Below are positions 57,541-64,000 of a DNA stretch of 64,000 nt, one piece after another (position 1 is the first letter of the stretch; each line of letters begins with the position of its first letter). The position numbers and the translations under genes were made by a program. Origin of the DNA: a virus; IMG/VR virus record IMGVR_UViG_3300032287_003559, positions 111,136-175,135 of that record. The stretch is one strand, 5' to 3'. Under the pieces are notes generated by a model. That model ran no database searches. It was not told the origin of the DNA and saw nothing but the letters and a program-made list of their open reading frames with translations.

Positions 57541-58230
57541 ATGTCAAAAATTACTGCAAGTTCTATTACTGGACTAACAGGAGCACCTAATTTTACAAAT
57601 GGAGCAGTAGTAACTGGTGTTATTACTTCCACTACTTTTAGTGGTATTACAACATCGCTTAATGTAACAAATCCAAGCATCGGAATTGGTTTTACAACTA
57701 CACCATCCGATACTTTTGCAGATGGTGATGGAATTGTAATTTATGGAACAACTAATAAAACTTTAACGTATAGTAATACGAAAAAAGCATTTGAGTCAAA
57801 TATTCCTTTTGCAACAAATGAAAGTAGATTTATTACTGGCGCAGAAAAGATAACATTAATTAGCGGAAACACTGTAAATTTAAGTTATAATTCATCTTCA
57901 TCGAATGTAGGATATTGTAGCAATCCAACAGGAGATATTACATTAAATGTAACTGGTATTCCAACAACATCCGACTTTGATAATCATGCAGTTACTTTTA
58001 CTGTGATTGTTAATTCTACAGGAACTGCAAGAACTTGCACCGCAGTTAATTTGAACGGAGTTTCAAGACCTATTCGTTGGTATAATGGTTCTCTTTCTGC
58101 ATCTCTTTCTGGAGTTGCAAATACAATAGCGCAAACAATCTTCAGTTTTACTGGAATTAATACAGTTGGATCTGCATCAACAACTTCTAATTATATTGTT
58201 CTAGGTAACATTAGTGGGGGATATTGGTAA
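57541..58230 (+). CDS. Fibre protein
   Basis: 229 residues. SIGIGFTTTPSDTFADGDGI with VIYGTTNKTLTYSNTKKAFE shares a module with the 62591 gene (GGLTFYGTTNKTITWN). GGAG upstream. Confidence 0.65.
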   Translation: MSKITASSITGLTGAPNFTNGAVVTGVITSTTFSGITTSLNVTNPSIGIGFTTTPSDTFADGDGIVIYGTTNKTLTYSNTKKAFESNIPFATNESRFITGAEKITLISGNTVNLSYNSSSSNVGYCSNPTGDITLNVTGIPTTSDFDNHAVTFTVIVNSTGTARTCTAVNLNGVSRPIRWYNGSLSASLSGVANTIAQTIFSFTGINTVGSASTTSNYIVLGNISGGYW

Positions 58231-58232
58231 TT

Positions 58233-59111
58233 ATGGCTCCTATATTATCAAGGTTCTCTAATATTGGCGGTGGTACTGGTGGATTTGGATTTGGAAACAT
58301 AAAAAGCAACTTTTCAGTATTTGCAACAGGATCTTATGCAACTTCCATTCCAGGAAATGGGTATATTTATTATTTTTTTACAGGACCTGGAAGTTTTAAT
58401 GTAACTTCTGGTGCGAGGTCTGTTGATTATGTTGTTGTTGGTGGTGGTGGAGGTGCTGGAAGTACATTTGATAATTGGGCTGGTGGTGGAGGTGGAGCGG
58501 GTGGATTTAGAACAGGAAATATGTTTCTCCTAGTTGGTACTTATCCAGTTACTGTTGGTGCTGGAAGTGCATCAAATACTCCAGGAAATCCTTCCACATT
58601 TAATAATATAACTTCTACTGGTGGTGGAAACGGAGGTCCTGGAACTGCAAGTCCCACCCCCGGAGGGTCTGGAGGATGTGGTGGTGGAGGTGCTACTAGT
58701 GGTTCAGGAGGGATAGGAAATACTCCAGCAACTACTCCCAGTCAAGGTAATCCAGGATTTTCTTGCGTAACTCCCGGAACTGGATGGCCAAGTGGTGGTG
58801 GAGGTGGTGCAGGAACAGGAGGACCTGCTACCCAAACTCCCGGTGGAAATGGTTTAGCAGCATTTTCTGGAGATACTGGTGTTCCAGCTTCTTATGGATC
58901 TCCAGGACCAACTCCAGGCAGATGGTTTGCTGGTGGAGGTTCTGGGTATCCTGGAACTGGCGGTGTTGGTGGTGGTGGAAATAGTCCTGGTGTAAGTGGA
59001 TCCACCAATACAGGAGGTGGTGGAGGTAGTGCGTGGCCGAGTGGAGCAGGAGCCACCATACCTGGAGGATCTGGTGGTCCTGGAATAGTTATCATTCGTT
59101 ACTTAGCATAA
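58233..59111 (+). CDS. Glycine-rich adhesin
   Basis: 292 residues from ATG 58233. From ~70 on, long polyglycine runs interrupted by Ala, Ser, Pro and Asn (SVDYVVVGGGGGAGSTFDN; GGGGSAWPSGAGATIPGGSG), ending GIVIIRYLA. Fits polyglycine-helix receptor-binding proteins; likely a hypervariable host-range determinant. Confidence 0.72.
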   Translation: MAPILSRFSNIGGGTGGFGFGNIKSNFSVFATGSYATSIPGNGYIYYFFTGPGSFNVTSGARSVDYVVVGGGGGAGSTFDNWAGGGGGAGGFRTGNMFLLVGTYPVTVGAGSASNTPGNPSTFNNITSTGGGNGGPGTASPTPGGSGGCGGGGATSGSGGIGNTPATTPSQGNPGFSCVTPGTGWPSGGGGGAGTGGPATQTPGGNGLAAFSGDTGVPASYGSPGPTPGRWFAGGGSGYPGTGGVGGGGNSPGVSGSTNTGGGGGSAWPSGAGATIPGGSGGPGIVIIRYLA

Positions 59112-59114
59112 ATA
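59107..59114 (+). promoter_or_regulatory. T4-type late promoter CATAAATA
   Basis: 19 nt before the next gene. Confidence 0.6.
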
Positions 59115-59132
59115 TTTAAAAACTATACGAAA

Positions 59133-59315
59133 ATGTCGCAACTACAAGTTGACAGAATTATTAACAATGCAGGAACTGGTGCTCCAACTTGCCCTAGTGG
59201 ATTAGTTGTATCAAGCGCATCAACTGTCGGATTTGCTTTAACAGTGACTGGTAATTTAAACGTAACAGGAAGTATTCCTAAAGCAGTTGCGTTTTCTATC
59301 GCATTAGGAGTATAA
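59133..59315 (+). CDS. Short fibre-like protein
   Basis: 60 residues, sharing its start (MSQLQVDRIINNAGTGAPTC) with the larger 62591 gene (MSQLNVDLIKNRAGTGGPTL) but ending soon after in AVAFSIALGV. A reduced paralogue or separate tip. Confidence 0.6.
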   Translation: MSQLQVDRIINNAGTGAPTCPSGLVVSSASTVGFALTVTGNLNVTGSIPKAVAFSIALGV

Positions 59316-59319
59316 AAAA

Positions 59320-59517
59320 ATGGTATCCACAAATACAACATATAGAATTTTTACTGAAAAAATGGGAGCAACCGATCCAACACTTTTTGTTGGAGATGAA
59401 GGAGAGATTTTTTATAATCCTTTAGATGGAAATATTAGATATTCCAATGGAGTAATTCCTGGTGGAATAAACAAGCAAACATCAATGATTGCATTTTCTG
59501 TTGCTTTTGGTATATAA
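59320..59517 (+). CDS. Short structural protein
   Basis: 65 residues; PTLFVGDEGEIFYNPLDGNI is a common fibre segment. Ends MIAFSVAFGI, like its neighbour. Confidence 0.6.
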   Translation: MVSTNTTYRIFTEKMGATDPTLFVGDEGEIFYNPLDGNIRYSNGVIPGGINKQTSMIAFSVAFGI

Positions 59518-59529
59518 ACCAATAAAGAG

Positions 59530-59537
59530 AATAAATA
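59530..59537 (+). promoter_or_regulatory. T4-type late promoter AATAAATA
   Basis: 26 nt before the 1000-residue gene. Confidence 0.65.
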
Positions 59538-59562
59538 ACCTTAACGAACAAAGTTTTCTCAG

Positions 59563-62500
59563 ATGGCAAAAAAATTAAGATATAACTACACATTTACTCC
59601 AGCAACTAATACAGTTGTATTAAATGGGTATACTGATGCGAAAAGATTGCTATTAATTACGAATACAAAAAATAATACAATCATTTATAATTTTGCAGAT
59701 ACTTCTTTAACTGCGACTTCGGTATCATATAGTGCAGTAACAGATACTACAACTATTGTATTATCATATAACTGCTCTTCAATGCTTTCTACTGATCCTC
59801 TACAAATCTTTACAGAAGAGGATTCAGTAGCATTTTCTCCAGGAGAAGTTCTTCAAGATCCTGTTAATAAATTCCGCACATCACAGCCACAGGCACTGAT
59901 TGATACTGACTTTGAATATGGAATTCAGACAACTAAGTGGGAAAACTTAGCAGCAGTCAATAATCGCCCATTTGCATTCCCTTCTTCATTTGGTATTGTA
60001 CCTGTTAATACCATTACCATTCCAACAAACTCAAGAACAGTAACTGTTGGATTAGCAACTGCTGCACCAGGTATTGGATCAGCAATCTATGTTCAGGATG
60101 CGATCTTAAATATTGCAAATGGAAATTTTGTTGTAGAAAGCAATAGTGGCGCAGGAAACACAATTTTTACATATACTGCGAGAGCAACCAATACTACAGC
60201 AATCACTAACATATTTGATCCAACTAAAACGGGTATTTACTCAGGCACAACTTACACTGGTGCTGCGATTGGAGGTGCTCCAACATTCGTTACGACTACA
60301 GTTGGAACTGCGGTTACGGTTACCACAACTATTCCACATGGTCTAGCACTTGGAAGTGAAGTTGCTATTGTTGGATCTTCAAGAACAGAAGCTAATGGTT
60401 CATTTGTTGTTTCCACAATCAATAACAACACCACGTTTACATGTTACTCAAACTTTGCACCAGCAGCAAACCCAACTGGCGGTCTTGTTTATGTAAGACC
60501 AAGAGCTCAATTCTTACATCGTCCATTTGATGGTGGAGTTATTTTCTCATCTAATGCAGTTGCTAACTATGAAACAGCAACAAGACAGACCAGAAGATAT
60601 TTCCGTTATCAATCAGGTAAAGGTATTCAGATCAGTTCAGGTACAATTCTGAAGCCAAACCTACAAATTGATAGCCTAACTTCATCAGGAACGACAGTTA
60701 CTGTTCAAACAAAAGAGCAACACAATATTCAAGCAGCAATTCCAGGAACAACAGTCACAATTTCTGGTGCAAATGAGTCTGCATATAATGGTACTTTTGC
60801 TATTACATCCGTCACAGGATATAATACCTTCCAATATACTGCACTAACTACTCCTTCATCATCTGTTGCATCGGGCATGTATTATTGCTCAGTCTCCGGT
60901 TGGTATGGGTGTTCTAATCGTTTGGGTGCATTTGATTCTCAGAATGGAGTATTCTTTGAATTTGATGGACAAACTCTTTATGCAGTTCGTCGCTCTTCTA
61001 CTTTCCAAATTGCAGGTAAAGTTTCAGTCACAAATGGATCCGCAACAGTCACTCAAACAAATGCAGCATTCCCAACATATTTTACCAAACAATTAAATAT
61101 TGGTGATTATATTGTTCTTCGTGGTCAATCATATCGTATTGCTGATATTGCAAGCGATACTTCACTAACTATCACTCCAGGATATCGTGGAACATCTGCA
61201 GATTATGTGATTGCTTCAGAAACAGTTGATGTTAGAATTCCACAATCGCAATGGAATCTTGATAGATGTGATGGAACTGGTCCATCTGGATTTAATTTGG
61301 ATCTCACCAAGATGCAAATGTTTTATATTGATTATTCTTGGTATGGTGCAGGATTTATTCGTTGGGGATTTAGAGGAACGAATGGAGATGTTATTTACTG
61401 CCATAAGGCACCAAATAACAATGTTAATACAGAAGCATACATGCGTTCTGGTAACTTACCAGCACGTTACGAAAGCGAAAGTCGCCCTCCAATAACATAT
61501 CTAACTTCAACGCTCAGCAATACTGCTACAACTGTTGGCGTTGCATCTACTGCAGGATTCCCAACTTCGGGAACACTTGTTATTCGTAATGCTGGTACTT
61601 ATGAATATGTCAATTATTCAGGACTTACTACAAATAGTTTCACAGGACTGACAAGAGCAAGATCCGGAATTTTAACTTCATTACCTTTAACTGTTGCAGC
61701 TGGTTCAAACGTAGCAATTGGAAGCACTGCTAATCTTCAAGTCGGTCAAAGAATTATTAATGGATTCCCTAACGGAACTTATATTAGTTTTATTGGGAAT
61801 GGTACAATTACTGCAAGTCAGGCAGCAACATCAACAAACCCATCAGTAATTGTTCCTCCGATGGGTGCAGTTGGTCTTGGAACAACATTTACATATTCTG
61901 CTTCCGACCCAGTAGCGATTGAACTTGCATATCCAACCTATGGTCCTTCAATTTCTCACTGGGGAACATCAGTTATTATGGATGGAAGATTTGATGACGA
62001 CAAATCTCTGATCTTTACTTATGGTCAGACAGGTACAACTAACATTGCATCTGGTGCATCAAGAGCACTTTTCTCCATTCGTGTCGCACCTTCAATTGAT
62101 AATGGCGTTACTGGTGCATTTGGTGCTAGAGAACTGATTAACAGAATGCAATTGAAGTTAGTTGCACTTGATATTTCTGTTGTTGGTGTTACTACTGGTT
62201 CTCTACTTGTTCGTGCATATCTAAACGGATCTCCATCATCAGCAACCAACTGGACAAATGCTGTCGGCAACGCAGCAAACAGTGTAAATTCATCTCTTGC
62301 ACAAATTGCCGACTATGGTGGTGGTAGCACTACCATTTCTGGTGGTGAGGTCACTGCTGGATTCTTCGTTGGTTCAGGTGCAAACTCTATTGATCTTTCT
62401 AACGTTCGTGATTTGGGTAACAGTATTCTCGGTGGAGGTGGTGCAACCGCAAATACTCAAATTTATCCTGATGGACCAGACACACTTACGATTGTTGCTA

Positions 62501-62565
62501 CAAACTTAAGTGCTGGATCAGTTAATGTTGCGGGAAGATTGTCCTGGACTGAAGCACAAGCATAA
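59563..62565 (+). CDS. Large fibre-like virion protein
   Basis: 1000 residues. Ig-like repeats (TVTISGANESAYNGTFAITS; HGLALGSEVAIVGSSRTEAN) related to those in the 1945-residue protein. Middle part SWYGAGFIRWGFRGTNGDVI and DGRFDDDKSLIFTYGQTG are frequent in cyanophage structural proteins. Probably a long-fibre segment. Confidence 0.78.
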   Translation: MAKKLRYNYTFTPATNTVVLNGYTDAKRLLLITNTKNNTIIYNFADTSLTATSVSYSAVTDTTTIVLSYNCSSMLSTDPLQIFTEEDSVAFSPGEVLQDPVNKFRTSQPQALIDTDFEYGIQTTKWENLAAVNNRPFAFPSSFGIVPVNTITIPTNSRTVTVGLATAAPGIGSAIYVQDAILNIANGNFVVESNSGAGNTIFTYTARATNTTAITNIFDPTKTGIYSGTTYTGAAIGGAPTFVTTTVGTAVTVTTTIPHGLALGSEVAIVGSSRTEANGSFVVSTINNNTTFTCYSNFAPAANPTGGLVYVRPRAQFLHRPFDGGVIFSSNAVANYETATRQTRRYFRYQSGKGIQISSGTILKPNLQIDSLTSSGTTVTVQTKEQHNIQAAIPGTTVTISGANESAYNGTFAITSVTGYNTFQYTALTTPSSSVASGMYYCSVSGWYGCSNRLGAFDSQNGVFFEFDGQTLYAVRRSSTFQIAGKVSVTNGSATVTQTNAAFPTYFTKQLNIGDYIVLRGQSYRIADIASDTSLTITPGYRGTSADYVIASETVDVRIPQSQWNLDRCDGTGPSGFNLDLTKMQMFYIDYSWYGAGFIRWGFRGTNGDVIYCHKAPNNNVNTEAYMRSGNLPARYESESRPPITYLTSTLSNTATTVGVASTAGFPTSGTLVIRNAGTYEYVNYSGLTTNSFTGLTRARSGILTSLPLTVAAGSNVAIGSTANLQVGQRIINGFPNGTYISFIGNGTITASQAATSTNPSVIVPPMGAVGLGTTFTYSASDPVAIELAYPTYGPSISHWGTSVIMDGRFDDDKSLIFTYGQTGTTNIASGASRALFSIRVAPSIDNGVTGAFGARELINRMQLKLVALDISVVGVTTGSLLVRAYLNGSPSSATNWTNAVGNAANSVNSSLAQIADYGGGSTTISGGEVTAGFFVGSGANSIDLSNVRDLGNSILGGGGATANTQIYPDGPDTLTIVATNLSAGSVNVAGRLSWTEAQA

Positions 62566-62571
62566 TAAATA
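62564..62571 (+). promoter_or_regulatory. T4-type late promoter AATAAATA
   Basis: 19 nt before the next gene, overlapping the preceding stop. Confidence 0.6.
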
Positions 62572-62590
62572 CTAAAAAGTATCCAGAGAT

Positions 62591-63355
62591 ATGTCACAGT
62601 TAAATGTTGATTTAATCAAAAACAGAGCAGGAACTGGTGGTCCAACTCTTTCTGCTTTAACTGTGACTGATGGTGTGGTTGTTGGTGGTGCATTGACTGT
62701 AACTGGAAACCTTACAGTCAATGGTACGCAAACGATTGTTAATACTACTGTACTGGATGTAAAAGATACCAATATTGGTATTGGATCTACATCCAGTCCA
62801 AATGATGCATGGATCAATGGTGGTGGTTTAACATTTTATGGGACCACCAATAAAACTATTACATGGAATCAAAGCTCTGATGATTTTACGTTTAGTAATG
62901 GTATTGATATTAAAGGTGCTGTAGAAACAGTATCAGTTGCTACTACAATTGGTATTGCAGGAACAAATAGAATTGTATTGGAATGTGATGCAAGAAATGG
63001 TACTGTTTTTACTCATGATCTAACAAATGGAATTGTTGGAATTACCTCTCTTAAGAATTTTCCAGTAACCAAAAATTCAGCAACTACATATACAGTTATT
63101 TTCACGCAAAATGCAACAGGAACTGGAAATACAACTGCAGCAACTGGAATTACAACAAATATATTTCTAACTCCTTATGGAGTATCTGGATTCACAACAA
63201 CCTCTAAAGTTTCGGCAGCATCTACAATTACTCTCTCATCAGTTTCTCTTGATGTTGATATTGTAAGCTTTATGGTTCATTACAATGGTTCTGGTACTGG
63301 TAATGTAAATAACTACAAGGTTTATGCAACAAATAGTGGATTCTTTAGGTATTGA
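62591..63355 (+). CDS. Tail-fibre protein
   Basis: 254 residues. Start MSQLNVDLIKNRAGTGGPTL, module GIGSTSSPNDAWINGGGLTF, and C-terminal domain ending NYKVYATNSGFFRY, the latter two shared with neighbouring fibre genes. Confidence 0.72.
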   Translation: MSQLNVDLIKNRAGTGGPTLSALTVTDGVVVGGALTVTGNLTVNGTQTIVNTTVLDVKDTNIGIGSTSSPNDAWINGGGLTFYGTTNKTITWNQSSDDFTFSNGIDIKGAVETVSVATTIGIAGTNRIVLECDARNGTVFTHDLTNGIVGITSLKNFPVTKNSATTYTVIFTQNATGTGNTTAATGITTNIFLTPYGVSGFTTTSKVSAASTITLSSVSLDVDIVSFMVHYNGSGTGNVNNYKVYATNSGFFRY

Positions 63356-63376
63356 TAAGAATTAGGAGAAATTATT

Positions 63377-64000
63377 GTGGCACCATTTTTTACTGGGGTT
63401 TCGAGAAGTCTAAGTAGTTTTGCATCTAATAATTCATTTGTTGCAACTGGTGGAAATGTTGTAGAAATTTTTACTGATGTTAATGGCGTAAGATGGAAGG
63501 TTCATATTTTCACTTCTTCTGGAAATTTTACCATAGTTTCATTAGGAATTTCTGGAGTAACTAGACCTACTTCGCTCACATCTTTAGTTGTTGCTGGAGG
63601 AGGAGGTGGTGGTAGAGATGGTGGTGCAGGTGGTGGTGGCGGTGGAGTAATAGAAACAGTACATCCAATATCATCAATATCTCCATACTTAGGAACTAGA
63701 ATTCCAATCACTGTTGGTTCTGGAGGAGTAGGTGGAGGAGCAAATCCCGGTCAAGGAGTAAATGGAAATCCATCATCGTTTGGATCACTTATAACTTCTG
63801 CTGGTGGTGGAGGTGGTGGATCTCTCAATAAAGCTGACCCAACAACACAAACTTCAAATGCAGGATCGCCCGGAGGCTCTGGCGGTGGAGGTGGAGCTGG
63901 ATTTCGTCAAGGTTCTGGGGGAGGAACGGGAAATACTCCACCAGTTGCACCTCCGCAAGGAAATCCCGGAGGAACTGGAACATTTTCTTTTGATGTAAAC
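63377..64000 (+). CDS. Glycine-rich adhesin (3' end outside window)
   Basis: 208 codons to the window end, open frame. GTG start preceded by AGGAG, giving MAPFFTGVSRSLSSFASNNS. Polyglycine region begins near residue 70 (SLVVAGGGGGGRDGGAGGGG) and continues to the end. Paralogue of the 58233 gene in layout. Confidence 0.72.
   Translation, partial: MAPFFTGVSRSLSSFASNNSFVATGGNVVEIFTDVNGVRWKVHIFTSSGNFTIVSLGISGVTRPTSLTSLVVAGGGGGGRDGGAGGGGGGVIETVHPISSISPYLGTRIPITVGSGGVGGGANPGQGVNGNPSSFGSLITSAGGGGGGSLNKADPTTQTSNAGSPGGSGGGGGAGFRQGSGGGTGNTPPVAPPQGNPGGTGTFSFDVN

Overview
The window is part of the genome of a T4-like cyanophage (contractile-tailed, marine Synechococcus/Prochlorococcus type). It is AT-rich and densely packed. 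It mixes T4 core genes (gp32, gp33, gp59, gp4, gp48, gp53, gp26, gp27, gp5) with cyanobacterial metabolic genes (psbA, two hli, a PTOX-type oxidase, talC, zwf, gnd, cp12, pstS, speD, phoH, thyX). T4-type late promoters (core ATAAATA/TTAAATA/CTAAATA) precede most structural operons on both strands.

Layout. 1-4.4 kb: the end of an outer-membrane porin, an S-adenosylhomocysteine hydrolase, pstS behind a Pho-box-like element, two high-light-inducible proteins with tiny genes between them, and a peroxiredoxin. 4.5-5.7 kb: a C39 peptidase and a T4-type lysozyme in overlapping frames, joined by what looks like a complete programmed -1 frameshift signal. 5.7-6.4 kb: a leftward operon of small genes and a thermonuclease. 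6.5-8.8 kb: a coiled-coil fibre protein with a GC-rich foreign patch. 8.8-11 kb: psbA split by a 211-nt group I intron, followed by a free-standing HNH endonuclease and two membrane peptides. 11-14.6 kb: talC-PTOX-zwf-gnd, which with cp12 at 33.6 kb would steer host carbon from the Calvin cycle to the pentose phosphate pathway for NADPH and ribose.

14.6-22.5 kb: nucleotide, regulation and replication genes: glutaredoxin, small conserved genes, speD, a glutamine-type riboswitch with its peptide gene, thyX, phoH, a PD-(D/E)XK nuclease, the late-transcription co-activator gp33, the helicase loader gp59 and gp32. 22.5-25.4 kb (leftward): gp53, gp48, an unknown and gp4. 25.5-41.7 kb (rightward): tube-like protein, gp26 plus a gp51-position ORF in the -1 frame behind a slippery heptamer, two tape-measure-like proteins with wall-degrading domains, gp27, cp12, gp5, a very large structural protein, a spike-like protein and fibre-tip proteins.

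41.7-44.8 kb: accessory island with two tRNAs (a UAA-anticodon tRNA and tRNA-Thr), HNH and GIY-YIG homing endonucleases, small conserved genes and a Mom-like DNA-modification protein. 44.9-64 kb: an array of tail-fibre/adhesin genes built from shared modules, including glycine-rich adhesins; the last one runs off the window.

Regulation visible in the sequence: sigma70-type early promoters, several with the -35 box inside the loop of the preceding terminator hairpin; late promoters; a Pho box; a glutamine riboswitch; two candidate -1 frameshift sites; and a hairpin that could block early translation of the GIY-YIG gene.
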